The translations under genes were made by a program, and so were the position numbers. Of a DNA stretch of 48,891 nucleotides, positions 26,643 through 35,539 are shown piece after piece. Positions within the stretch are counted from its first letter, which is position 1, and each line of letters starts with the position of its first letter. Below the pieces are notes generated by a model that made no database searches, had not been told where the DNA came from, and was given only the letters and a program-made list of their open reading frames with translations. This DNA comes from JBFXJF01 sp050175155 (GTDB lineage Bacteria; Bacillota; Bacilli; Tepidibacillales; Tepidibacillaceae), in contig JBFXJF010000016.1 in assembly GCA_050175155.1 (NCBI GenBank), forward strand, positions 1-48,891, written 5' to 3'.

Positions 26643-26744
26643 ATCAGTCACCTCTTCAGCTTACATTATGGTCTTCAATTAAATTCTATAAAAGACTTCA
26701 AAAGGACCGTTTCGGATGAAAGTGATTTCGCACTATCAACATGG

Positions 26745-26981
26745 CTAGCTATTATTACTAATCCTATATACTATTAAGTATACAGTAGAATGGTTGACTA
26801 CAGATGGAGGTGTTAATTCCGATATGCAGTGCAATTGTTTTACGTTATCCAATATTATTGCTTGCTGGTTCATGTTAGCAAAAGACATTATTTGGATAAA
26901 GCTTGACAACCTTTCACCAGAACCCCTCACAACTATTTTATGAGGCACTATTATTTTATCACAATTGGATTTCATTCCCAA
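26745..26981 (-). pseudogene. Possible gene fragment of unknown function upstream of the reverse transcriptase
   Basis: A 78-codon open frame reads KIIVPHKIVVRGSGERLSSF and continues with protein-like composition, but it has no RBS at its TTG or ATG starts. Upstream, another frame starts MLKKIEETYGNI and stops, and the two would join after one frameshift. This looks like a decayed gene. The whole 26652-27129 interval otherwise holds short palindromes (a TATACTTA/ATAGTATA pair near 26755-26775) and no recognisable gene. It could also be noncoding sequence belonging to the RT. Confidence 0.3.
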
Positions 26982-27129
26982 TGAAAATTTTAAATATTTC
27001 CATAGGTTTCTTCTATTTTTTTTAGCATTGTTTAAAAATTCTTAGAAGTAGTAATTCAGTTTTTAAATACTCTACAAAACTTTTTTTTCGGGTCAATGCT
27101 TTTATATTAACATCATATAATCTAATATT

Positions 27130-27747
27130 TTAATTATCTATTTTAATGCTAATGGTTACTCCATCACCAATAGGTAATATGGTACTATATAAACGCTTAT
27201 CATTAAAAACCAACTGATTATATAAGTCAACAGGTTTACTAAATTTTTCGGGTATACCCATAGGTTTAAAAAGAGAGTCATCACTTACGATTATTCCATT
27301 TATTCTTGTCAATTGAATACACTTTTTAAGCATAATTGGATATAGAGATTTATCTGAATCCTGTATTATTAAGTCAAACTCCCCTTCCAAATCATCTATA
27401 ACCTTTGAAGCATCTCCATAAATAATTTCAACATATTGCGAAAGACCTGCTTTAGCTATATTTTCTTTACACTCTTCATATAACTTTTCGTCATACTTAA
27501 TAGATATAACCTTTCCACCAATTAATTTAACCGCTTCTGCTAACCAGATAGTGGAGTATCCTATACATGTTCCAAATTCTAATATTCTTTTTGCTCCCAT
27601 TACCCGTCTTAGAAATCCTAATAACTTACCAACCTCAACACCTAAACTGGGCTGAATATCCTTCCTAGTTTCATTTTGTTTCCCAACTATATCAAGATAA
27701 TTATTATCTAGTGTAATCAAACTCCTTATATATTCATCCTTTCTCAC
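27130..27747 (-). CDS. SAM-dependent O-methyltransferase (family 3, CCoAOMT-like)
   Basis: A 205-aa cytoplasmic enzyme. ILEFGTCIGYSTIWLAEAV (about 57-75) is the glycine-rich SAM loop, VISIKYDEK the acidic strand, and FDLIIQDSDKSLYP (about 125) the metal/substrate-binding stretch of the catechol/caffeoyl-CoA O-methyltransferase family. The usual 'FIDADK' reads IQDSDK. GGGGGGA precedes the ATG. It is probably monocistronic. In bacteria such enzymes also methylate tRNA (TrmR) or small phenolics, and the substrate cannot be chosen here. Confidence 0.88.
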   Translation of the reverse strand: MRKDEYIRSLITLDNNYLDIVGKQNETRKDIQPSLGVEVGKLLGFLRRVMGAKRILEFGTCIGYSTIWLAEAVKLIGGKVISIKYDEKLYEECKENIAKAGLSQYVEIIYGDASKVIDDLEGEFDLIIQDSDKSLYPIMLKKCIQLTRINGIIVSDDSLFKPMGIPEKFSKPVDLYNQLVFNDKRLYSTILPIGDGVTISIKIDN

Positions 27748-27901
27748 ATAAATCCCCCCTATAAATATTTCAATGCATTAAATATCTTATATTATCAGTT
27801 TTATCTTGTGAAACATGCCATTAGATAGTTTACTTAGTAAACCTTACTTTACAATTAATAATATAAGTGTATTTTCTAAAATGTTGTAATTTCACTCGAT
27901 A

Positions 27902-27942
27902 AAATAGTTCCCTCAAACAATAGCTGTTTGAGGGAACTATTT
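27902..27942 (-). terminator. Strong terminator downstream of rlmH
   Basis: An 18-bp perfect stem (27902-27919 with 27925-27942) and a 5-nt loop. The minus strand ends in ATTTTAT. The symmetric A/T flanks allow use from both sides. Confidence 0.8.
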
Positions 27943-27952
27943 ACTTATTCAT

Positions 27953-28033
27953 CTAAAGTTCAATTAAACCTTTAATTGTAACCGATTTCTTATCTATCAA
28001 CTCTACTATCTCCACATGTGATGTATTTGACAT
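27953..28033 (-). CDS. Possible 26-codon small ORF after rlmH
   Basis: ATG at 28033 to TAG at 27953 encodes MSNTSHVEIVELIDKK followed by SVTIKGLIEL, with alternating hydrophobic residues like two beta strands. It lies between rlmH and the rlmH terminator, where other Firmicutes often have a small CxxH/CxxC protein gene, but no Cys is present and no good RBS is seen. It may be a real peptide, the remnant of a longer gene, or chance. Confidence 0.25.
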   Translation of the reverse strand: MSNTSHVEIVELIDKKSVTIKGLIEL

Positions 28034-28050
28034 ATCATAAAAAACCCAAT

Positions 28051-28530
28051 TTACTTATGGTACGTCTCACCTTTGTTTATTTTTACCGCCCGGTAGATTT
28101 GTTCAACCAAAATTAGACGCATCAACTGATGAGGAAAGGTCATTTTTGAGAATGACAGATGTTTATCCGCCCTTTTATATACCTTTTTTGACAAACCAAG
28201 CGTACCCCCAATTATAAATACAATATGACTATTACCGTAAGTAATTAGTTTATCTATTTCAGATGCTAGTTCTTCTGAACTTAGTAATTCTCCTTCTATA
28301 ATCAATGCTATTACATATTGATTATCTTTAATATGCTGGAGTATCTTTACTCCTTCCTTTTCTTTAACCTGTATTAGTTCATTTTCACTGTAATTATCTG
28401 GCGCCTTTTCATCTGCTAGTTCTAATATATTGACCTTCGCATAAAGTGATAATCTTTTTAGATATTCGTTAATTCCATCTATTAAATATTTTTCTTTTAG
28501 TTTCCCTACAGCTATTATTGTAATCTGCAT
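28051..28530 (-). CDS. rlmH: 23S rRNA (pseudouridine1915-N3)-methyltransferase RlmH
   Basis: The protein has 159 aa, the exact size of the family (SPOUT fold, trefoil knot). MQITIIAVGKLKEKYLIDGINEYLKRL opens the protein. FIIGGTLGLSKKVYKRADKHLSFSKMTFPHQLMRLILVEQIYRA is the SAM-binding and dimer region. It methylates pseudouridine 1915 in helix 69 of 23S rRNA. The frame extends five codons further upstream, but GGGGGTTAG placed 7 nt before ATG 28530 sets the start. Confidence 0.97.
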   Translation of the reverse strand: MQITIIAVGKLKEKYLIDGINEYLKRLSLYAKVNILELADEKAPDNYSENELIQVKEKEGVKILQHIKDNQYVIALIIEGELLSSEELASEIDKLITYGNSHIVFIIGGTLGLSKKVYKRADKHLSFSKMTFPHQLMRLILVEQIYRAVKINKGETYHK

Positions 28531-28551
28531 ATATCTAACCCCCAACGAAAA

Positions 28552-28584
28552 ACTAGTCGATAATCTCTATAATTATCGACTAGT
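28552..28584 (-). terminator. Terminator between htrA and rlmH
   Basis: ACTAGTCGATAAT (28552-28564) is the perfect complement of 28572-28584, with a 7-nt loop. On the minus strand it is followed by TTTTTCG. It ends the wal/htrA transcript, and rlmH must then start from its own promoter or by read-through. Confidence 0.75.
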
Positions 28585-28611
28585 ATAAAATAACCTATTA
28601 AGAATTGTTTA

Positions 28612-29826
28612 TCAACTTTTATATTCAGATAACGTTAATGTTACGTTTTGTAATTTACCCTCACGATAAAATGTTACTTCCATTTTATCTCCTACTTTTT
28701 TCTCATTATATAAGTATTTTCGCAAATCTGAAGAATTTTTTAGTTCAAAATCATCAATTTTTACAATTACATCTAATTTTTTTAAACCCGCTAATTCTGC
28801 TGCACCCAATTTAGTTACTTCGAGCAATACTACACCTGAATTTACAGAATCAGGTATTTTTAAAACATTTTCTCTATCGCTTTGTGACACAGATTGAAGG
28901 TCATATGGCGAAATCCCCATTTGTGGACGTATTACCTTACCGTTTTCTATTAGTTGGTAAATTATCGGCTTGGCATCACTAATCGGTATTGCAAATCCTA
29001 ATCCTTCAATTCCCATATCTGATATTTTAGCACTGTTAATACCAATAACTTGACCAGCTATATTAACTAATGCACCACCACTGTTACCTGGATTAATAGC
29101 TGCATCAGTTTGAAGTACATTAGTCTCCCAATCAGCATTCCCATCTCCATCTAAATCACTTGGCATACTTCTACTTGATGAGCTAATTACTCCCACTGTG
29201 ACTGTTTGAGAAAAAGTTTGTCCTAAGGGATTTCCTATAGCTATCGCGGGCTCCCCAGGCTTAATATTTGTCGAATCACCAAATTCTGCTACCCCTTCGA
29301 CATACTTCTTATCTATTGAGATAACTGCTAGGTCGGTTAGGGCATCTGCGCCAACAACACTAGCTTTAATTCTTTCCCCCGAATATAAGGCTACTTCTAT
29401 TTCCTTCGCTCCTTGAATTACATGATAATTTGTTACTATATATGCGTTAGTACCAATAACATCAAAAACAACGCCGGATCCCTCTCCAGCATCAACGTCT
29501 TTTTTAGTTTGATTCCAAAAATTATTTTGTTCTTGTATATTTACCACGCCTACCACTGCTGGTTTCACTTTTTCAACGGCATCCACTATCGCTGTATTTA
29601 TATTTACATCCAACGGTTGTGTACTTACTGGTATGACGTTGTCTTGAATTAAATTCCCTGTAACTTCTCCATTTGATATATCAATTATTCCTATGTTTAT
29701 AAATGTTGGTAATAATAGCAGAACAATGAGTCCACCTATAACAGCAGAGAATAATGAAGTTAATATAGTTGGGAATTTACTTCTAGTTTCTCTTTTGCTA
29801 AAAAATTCATCATCGTAAAAATCCAT
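28612..29826 (-). CDS. htrA: Membrane-anchored HtrA/DegP-type serine protease with one PDZ domain
   Basis: The protein has 404 aa. A short cytoplasmic start and one membrane helix (about 24-46) anchor it outside the membrane. The trypsin-like domain has the triad His135 (TNYHVIQ), Asp165 (TDLAVI) and Ser249 (NPGNSGGA). A PDZ domain occupies about 305-400. It degrades or refolds misfolded envelope proteins. The start is ATG 29826 behind GGAGG (12-nt spacing); the frame continues four codons to a TTG that overlaps the RBS. It follows walJ, the order found in B. subtilis (walJ-htrC) and other Firmicutes. Confidence 0.95.
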   Translation of the reverse strand: MDFYDDEFFSKRETRSKFPTILTSLFSAVIGGLIVLLLLPTFINIGIIDISNGEVTGNLIQDNVIPVSTQPLDVNINTAIVDAVEKVKPAVVGVVNIQEQNNFWNQTKKDVDAGEGSGVVFDVIGTNAYIVTNYHVIQGAKEIEVALYSGERIKASVVGADALTDLAVISIDKKYVEGVAEFGDSTNIKPGEPAIAIGNPLGQTFSQTVTVGVISSSSRSMPSDLDGDGNADWETNVLQTDAAINPGNSGGALVNIAGQVIGINSAKISDMGIEGLGFAIPISDAKPIIYQLIENGKVIRPQMGISPYDLQSVSQSDRENVLKIPDSVNSGVVLLEVTKLGAAELAGLKKLDVIVKIDDFELKNSSDLRKYLYNEKKVGDKMEVTFYREGKLQNVTLTLSEYKS

Positions 29827-30005
29827 GGATTTACTCAACCTCCATATTTTGAATATTTAATAATAGTCTAAAAACCAAAAACTAGTTACTATTAAACTTT
29901 TTTAATAGTCTATATTATATTAATTTTATATTAAAAATCTTAATTATTTATTAATGTATTTATAAGAAATTATTAAGTTCTGAAAATTCTATCCTCTATG
30001 ATTTA

Positions 30006-30821
30006 CTACTTTAACAAAATCTCTTCTTTTATTTCTAATATCTCTAGTTCTGTTGATTTATGAGAATATGTGTCCATCAATCTTAATTTATTTCTGGATA
30101 TATTATAGCTATCTAAAATATTTTCTACAGTTATTCTTGCTAGTTCCCTCAAATTGTTTTCTTTACTAACATGGCACAAATATACACATTGAGTGTCTGA
30201 TGTTATAACTTCAGCTAATGCCTCACCTGCTGCTTCATTTGATAAATGTCCGATGTCACTTAGGATTCTTTGTTTAGTTACCCAAGGATATGATGACATT
30301 CTTAACATTTCAATATTATGATTTGCTTCAAATAGAAATACATTTGAGCCTCTAATCTTATCTTTTATTTTTTGGCTCACATACCCTAAATCAGTTAAAA
30401 TACTTAACTTTAAGTTTTTCTCGCGGACAATATACCCTACTGGTTCTATTGCGTCGTGAGAAACGCCAAATGATTCAACTTTTAATTCGCCAAATTCTTT
30501 TGTTACTCCAGTATTAAAAATATTTATTAGTGTTTCATCTATTTTGCCTACAGTAGAAGGAAGGTTTCTGTAAGTATTATTATTTAAATAAATTGGTATT
30601 CGATATTTTCTGGCATATACACCGACGCTCTTAATATGATCATCATGCTCGTGAGTTACGAAAATTCCATCTAAATCAGATGGATTAACATCTAAGTTTT
30701 TTAGTTCTTCATCAATTCTTCTACCACTTATTCCCGCATCGATTAAAAAATTATAACCATTGGATCCAATGTATATTGAATTGCCTGAGCTCCCACTTGC
30801 CAAAATACTATATCTAATCAA
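30006..30821 (-). CDS. walJ: WalJ (YycJ) metallo-beta-lactamase-fold hydrolase
   Basis: The protein has 271 aa. IRYSILASGSSGNSIYI starts the fold and THEHDDHIKSVG is the metal-binding HxHxDH, with further His residues at GVSHDAI, ANHN and CHVSKENN. It is known as a DNA/RNA exonuclease-like enzyme linked to cell-division timing in the WalRK operon. The start is TTG at 30821, six bases after GGAGGGG. The GTG further upstream (30836) overlaps that RBS. Confidence 0.92.
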   Translation of the reverse strand: MIRYSILASGSSGNSIYIGSNGYNFLIDAGISGRRIDEELKNLDVNPSDLDGIFVTHEHDDHIKSVGVYARKYRIPIYLNNNTYRNLPSTVGKIDETLINIFNTGVTKEFGELKVESFGVSHDAIEPVGYIVREKNLKLSILTDLGYVSQKIKDKIRGSNVFLFEANHNIEMLRMSSYPWVTKQRILSDIGHLSNEAAGEALAEVITSDTQCVYLCHVSKENNLRELARITVENILDSYNISRNKLRLMDTYSHKSTELEILEIKEEILLK

Positions 30822-30868
30822 AGTCTTCCCCTCCACGGAGCTTAAAATTTATGTTATTTTATCATAAA

Positions 30869-31582
30869 CTAATAATCCTGTTCAATTCCCCCTGTTAAAG
30901 CATTAACATAAATTATATAATTTCCATTATTAAGTTTACATTCAATTGCCCAAACTGGTATTAAGTCAAATATTGCATTATTTTTTCCCTGCCCTCTATA
31001 TCCTAGTTTTATATTATCTATATTAGAATATGGAAAAATCACCTTTTCTTCAACTGCTATTTTTATCGCTTCAGTTGAAGTTATAACTTGTTTACTAAAC
31101 CCTAAATTTATTACTTCAAAGTAATTTTTACGATATGTTATTTTACTGTCCTGATCTATCTCAACAATAATTTTTGCATCAAAAAATAAATACCCATTGT
31201 TAATTTGATTGTAAACAAAAAGATTTTTATTATTCGATTCGCTTGTACTGTATTCATACTCATTATAATTGCTAATTCTCTCATCGAGAAATACTTCTAC
31301 TTTTTCACTGTTAATATTTAAACCACTTGTCCATTTTATAGAATCGCTTACTGATTCTATATTATTAGTAACCCTTAGCAGACTAATTTCTTGTGTAGTT
31401 TGTGGTATTTCAACGTTTAGAACGATTCCGCTTTTATCAAGTATTCTATCTAATTCTTCCTTACTATCTAAAGTCCAAATTTGGTTGTAACTATTATATT
31501 TAATATAAAGTTGATATCCTAATATTAGATTAAGCAGTAAAAATGAAATAATAAATATATTTTTCGTTTTTCCCCAATCCAT
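30869..31582 (-). CDS. walI: WalI (YycI) regulator of WalK
   Basis: The protein has 237 aa. It opens with MDWGKTKNIFIISFLLLNLILGYQ, a cytoplasmic start plus one membrane helix that is the family hallmark. The extracellular part is beta-rich (YycI/YycH-type modules). WalI and WalH restrain the WalK kinase by membrane contact in B. subtilis. It starts 2 bp after the walH stop, with RBS GGAGTGAG. Confidence 0.9.
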   Translation of the reverse strand: MDWGKTKNIFIISFLLLNLILGYQLYIKYNSYNQIWTLDSKEELDRILDKSGIVLNVEIPQTTQEISLLRVTNNIESVSDSIKWTSGLNINSEKVEVFLDERISNYNEYEYSTSESNNKNLFVYNQINNGYLFFDAKIIVEIDQDSKITYRKNYFEVINLGFSKQVITSTEAIKIAVEEKVIFPYSNIDNIKLGYRGQGKNNAIFDLIPVWAIECKLNNGNYIIYVNALTGGIEQDY

Positions 31583-31584
31583 AA

Positions 31585-32892
31585 TTACTCACTCCAAGCT
31601 AATATTTCTATATTTTTATTATCACCCGTTTCTATTAACCAATATGGTTCTAAAACTAAAAGATCTTTTACCTTCTCAACCTTGTATATTAGTTTTATTG
31701 TCTCTATATCTGATGCACTTAAACCATTACCATCTACTATATTTATAATTTCCTTTCCTGATAAGGACTTGCCTTCTTCGTTTTCGCTTTTATCTATTAA
31801 TATAATAGATCTTTGAAATAAACTTACAAAACCATCAAATACCTTCATCTTAATTAATCCGTAAATTCCTTTTTCTTCATATAATGGAATTCCATTTACA
31901 TACTTTCTGAACACAATCTCCGTGCGTTCTTCATCGTAATTCCTTTCAACGTTCTCTAATATATATTCCCCGTCCCATCCACCGTGTTGATTTACGAACT
32001 TTATTGCTGCATTAATATCTTTTCCTAAATCAAATTGATCTGTATAATCTAAAACCGGTTGATAATAAGAAATGTCTTTTTCTATGATATTATGTTGTAG
32101 GCTATTTATCCCATCAGTATATAAAACTATTTTTTTTTGAGATTGCTCGTATACATTTTTAGCAGCGCTAGGATTTATAAATAACATCTGAATTAAATCG
32201 GTCTCCGAAAGTATTGTATAAGTTTCTTTTACTCTAACAATATCAATCCCTTCGTTTGGCAAGTAATACATTTGTTGAACTAGTTTACCTTCACTATTCA
32301 AGGATGACTTAAAGAAGGAGTATGTCACCTCAGAATTTGCATCTACAATATAATTTTTTAATAATTCATCTGTTATTAATACATTTGAGTAGTATACTTC
32401 ATCTAAACTATCAGATATAAAGTAAGCTTTAATGCTTCCTTTTTCATCATATATCCATAACCTATTTATATTTTCAAAATTATAATTTGTGTTATCAAAC
32501 TCAAAAACGTTTATTAGCTCATTAAAAGTTAATGGATTCGAAAATATTACTTCCACTCCCTCTATATTTTTTATTAAGTCATCCCATTTGATTATGCTTT
32601 TCTCTACCTCAATATTATAAAAGGTCCAATCTCTAATAGCACTATCTAGAATTTCATATTGATTATTGTCGGACTTAATTATTGTATGTGTATTATCACC
32701 AAAATGAATAATGAATTCAGTTGGTTTTAAATACTGAAGCACTTCAATATTATCCCCAAATTTTATTTGAGGATAATATTCTAACAGAGGGACTGTACGA
32801 TCATTGAAATTATAGAAGTTTAAAAGACTTGTTAAAAACAAGCTAATTATAACTAGGATAAACAATATTACAGATTTAATCTTCTCCCTCAT
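31585..32892 (-). CDS. walH: WalH (YycH) regulator of WalK
   Basis: The protein has 435 aa, with an N-terminal membrane helix (6-25) and a large extracellular region. Its central VFEFDNTNYNFENINRLWIY and the later DYTDQFDLGKDINAAIKFVNQHGGWDG stretch are typical of YycH. Its ATG overlaps the walK stop (TAATG), so the genes are coupled. It works with WalI to dampen WalK. Confidence 0.88.
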   Translation of the reverse strand: MREKIKSVILFILVIISLFLTSLLNFYNFNDRTVPLLEYYPQIKFGDNIEVLQYLKPTEFIIHFGDNTHTIIKSDNNQYEILDSAIRDWTFYNIEVEKSIIKWDDLIKNIEGVEVIFSNPLTFNELINVFEFDNTNYNFENINRLWIYDEKGSIKAYFISDSLDEVYYSNVLITDELLKNYIVDANSEVTYSFFKSSLNSEGKLVQQMYYLPNEGIDIVRVKETYTILSETDLIQMLFINPSAAKNVYEQSQKKIVLYTDGINSLQHNIIEKDISYYQPVLDYTDQFDLGKDINAAIKFVNQHGGWDGEYILENVERNYDEERTEIVFRKYVNGIPLYEEKGIYGLIKMKVFDGFVSLFQRSIILIDKSENEEGKSLSGKEIINIVDGNGLSASDIETIKLIYKVEKVKDLLVLEPYWLIETGDNKNIEILAWSE

Positions 32893-34673
32893 TAAATTTC
32901 ATCCTCTTCATTAAGCGGAATATAGAATATAAACTTAGTTCCTATATTCTTTTCACTCTCTACCATAATCTCACCATTATGTGCCTTAATTATCTCATGA
33001 GAAATAGCTAATCCCAGTCCAGTTCCTCCTACTTCTCTTGAACGCGCCTTATCTACACGATAAAACCTTTCAAACAATCTTGAAAAATGCTTTTTTTGTA
33101 TACCTATCCCATTATCCGCTATTTCAATGTAGATTTTTTTATTCTTAATGTAAACAGATATTAAAATCCTTCCATTTTCTGTTATATAATTTATAGCATT
33201 AGAGATTAAATTGTCTAGAACCTGATCAATCTTATCCCTATCAACATAGACAAGAGGTATTTCATCAGGTAAGCTTAATTCTAATTTAATTGATTTTTGT
33301 TTTAATTTGAAATTAAATCTATCTACTACATCCTCAATCATCTCTTTCAATGAAACAGATGACTTATTAATAATAGTTTTATCTTCTTCTATTCTTGATA
33401 ATAACAATAGATCATTAACTAATCTGATCATTCTATCAGTTTCCTGACTGGCTACATTAATAAAGTTAATTGCAACCTTTTCATCTTCGACCGCCCCATC
33501 TTGCAATGCCTCTAAGTAACTTTTTATTGTTGTTAATGGGGTTCTTAATTCATGTGATACGTTAGCAACAAAGTCCTGCCTAATCTGTTCTAATTTTTGT
33601 TCTTTCGTAACATCATATAATACAAATATCGCTCCCCTTTTTTCTTTGTGTGCATGAGTCATATGTGTTATTCTGAGTTTTATAAGCTTTATTTCTTTTT
33701 CTATTTCATATCTATATATTATGTCATCTTTTTCTTTAGTTAAAGTTAACCCTTTAAATATCTCATTTATATTTTTAAATCTAACTTGATTTTCGCTTAA
33801 TCCCAGCAAGTTTAGCGCACTTTGATTAACGATAATTACTATATCATCTTCATCTGTAGCAATAACCCCATCACTCATATTTAATAAAATATTTGACAGC
33901 CTTTCCTTTTCTTCTTCCGTCTGATTTATTGCGTCAAATAATCTTGTAGCCATGTGATTAAATGTTTTACCTAGATTACCAATTTCATCATTACTATATA
34001 TTTTAACTTCCTGATTAAAATCACCCTTAGTTATGTTTTCTGCCTGTCTTGTTATTTCTTTTATTGGTTTTGTAATTGTTCTTGATAATAGAATACCTAA
34101 GATAACCGTTAGCACTAATGCAATGACTATTGCAGTAAATAAAATTTTGTTTATACGATATATTGTATCGTAAACACTCTCAACTGATGCTTTCATAAAC
34201 ACTACCCCCAAAACATTGTTCCCTTGTTTTATGGGTAATGCTAAGTATTTCATCCTATCTCCAGTGTCTGGGTTTATTCTTATTATCTCGCTCTTAGTTC
34301 CAAGGAGTGCTATGTTTACATCAGTTTGAGAAATTTTTTGACCAACTATGCTAGGAGTCCCTTTTTCTGTGGTACTTATAATAAAACCACTATTATCAAC
34401 TATTGAAACATCCACTCCATTTAAAGCAAATAAATTTTCTACTAGTTCATTAATATCATCACTGTTTTGACTTTCCTCTAATAAATATCTCTCTAAATTT
34501 ACCGAAAGTAAGCTTGCCTGTATATCTAATGTTCTATTAAAGTTATCAATATAGTAATCTTCGGTTGATTGAACAAAATATAAACCGATTATCTGCATCG
34601 ATATTAAAATTAACAATATATATATCAATATTAACTTCCACTGTATGCTATTGAAAAAGACTCCCCATCTCAA
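32892..34673 (-). CDS. walK: WalK (YycG) sensor histidine kinase
   Basis: The protein has 593 aa. Membrane helix 1 is at about 12-34, an extracellular sensor domain (a PDC/Cache-like fold, about 35-172) follows, then helix 2 (about 175-198), HAMP (about 200-250), PAS (about 258-355), HisKA with phospho-acceptor His374 (VANVSHELRTPL) and an HATPase domain (about 480-590, with DNLISNAI, DNGIGIQ and GGTGLGLAI). It monitors the cell wall and division and phosphorylates WalR. It starts 5 bp after walR. Confidence 0.96.
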   Translation of the reverse strand: MRWGVFFNSIQWKLILIYILLILISMQIIGLYFVQSTEDYYIDNFNRTLDIQASLLSVNLERYLLEESQNSDDINELVENLFALNGVDVSIVDNSGFIISTTEKGTPSIVGQKISQTDVNIALLGTKSEIIRINPDTGDRMKYLALPIKQGNNVLGVVFMKASVESVYDTIYRINKILFTAIVIALVLTVILGILLSRTITKPIKEITRQAENITKGDFNQEVKIYSNDEIGNLGKTFNHMATRLFDAINQTEEEKERLSNILLNMSDGVIATDEDDIVIIVNQSALNLLGLSENQVRFKNINEIFKGLTLTKEKDDIIYRYEIEKEIKLIKLRITHMTHAHKEKRGAIFVLYDVTKEQKLEQIRQDFVANVSHELRTPLTTIKSYLEALQDGAVEDEKVAINFINVASQETDRMIRLVNDLLLLSRIEEDKTIINKSSVSLKEMIEDVVDRFNFKLKQKSIKLELSLPDEIPLVYVDRDKIDQVLDNLISNAINYITENGRILISVYIKNKKIYIEIADNGIGIQKKHFSRLFERFYRVDKARSREVGGTGLGLAISHEIIKAHNGEIMVESEKNIGTKFIFYIPLNEEDEI

Positions 34674-34678
34674 GCGAA

Positions 34679-35380
34679 CTACTCCTTCTCTGATGGATTT
34701 TTTAAAAGATATCCTAATCCCCTTTTTGTAATTATATAATTAGGGTTACTTGGGTTATCTTCAATTTTCTCTCTTAATCTTCTTATTGTAACATCAACCG
34801 TTCTTACATCTCCAAAATAATCATATCCCCAAACTTCTTGTAGGAGGTGTTCTCTTGTTAGTACAATTCCTTTACGTTTTGCTAAATAGAGAATCAATTC
34901 AAATTCCCGATGTGTTAAATTTATATACTCTTCTTTTTTCTTAATTATATATGTTATTGGGTTTATCATTATCTCGCCTATAAAAATTTGGTTAGTTGAT
35001 ATTTCAATATTATCATTTTGATTATTTCTTCTAATGTTAGCTTTAATTCGGGCCATTAATTCTCGATTAGAAAATGGTTTAGTAACATAATCATCTGCAC
35101 CCATTTCTAAACCTAATACTTTATCAAATTCTGTATCTTTTGCAGTTAGCATTATTATAGGATTGTTAGTAAATCTTCTTACCTCCTTGCATACCTCATA
35201 ACCATCTTTCCCTGGTAACATTAAATCTAATAATATTAAATCTGGATTAATACTTTTAGTTTTTTGTATTGCATTAATGCCATCAGAAGAAGTATATACT
35301 TTATAACCTTCTTTTTCTAAACTAAATTTTAGAATATCTGATATTAATATTTCGTCCTCTACTACTAATATTTTATACAT
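34679..35380 (-). CDS. walR: WalR (YycF) response regulator
   Basis: The protein has 233 aa, of the OmpR/PhoB class. The receiver has phospho-Asp52 (ILLDLMLPGKDG) and Lys in TKPFSNRE. The winged helix includes THREFELILYLAKRKGIVLTREHLLQEVWGYDYFGDVRTVDVTIRRLREKIE, very close to known WalR. It controls cell-wall hydrolase genes. The frame extends nine codons upstream, but GAGGGG precedes ATG 35380, which gives the standard MYKILVVEDE start. Confidence 0.97.
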   Translation of the reverse strand: MYKILVVEDEILISDILKFSLEKEGYKVYTSSDGINAIQKTKSINPDLILLDLMLPGKDGYEVCKEVRRFTNNPIIMLTAKDTEFDKVLGLEMGADDYVTKPFSNRELMARIKANIRRNNQNDNIEISTNQIFIGEIMINPITYIIKKKEEYINLTHREFELILYLAKRKGIVLTREHLLQEVWGYDYFGDVRTVDVTIRRLREKIEDNPSNPNYIITKRGLGYLLKNPSEKE

Positions 35381-35485
35381 ATATTTACCCCTCATAAATT
35401 TATACATAGTTTTTTAACTGACTAATTATATTTTACCATATGCATTTATTTATTTAGAATTATAAATATGCTTCTAAATAAAAAG

Positions 35486-35518
35486 ATAGGCTTGTCCTTT
35501 TTTTAGAACCAAGCCTAT
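35486..35518 (-). terminator. Terminator of the M23 hydrolase gene
   Basis: ATAGGCTTG (35486-35494) pairs with CAAGCCTAT (35510-35518). On the minus strand a T-rich run follows. It separates the hydrolase gene from the wal operon. Confidence 0.75.
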
Positions 35519-35539
35519 TTCTTTTTGCTATTTTATTTG

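Noticed and set aside
25521..26651. Group II intron maturase or retron reverse transcriptase
   Set aside because: No maturase X/HNH domain, no intron domain V downstream, and the conserved blocks (NYKHFD, AAHIDSFIYKYY) resemble stand-alone defence RTs instead.
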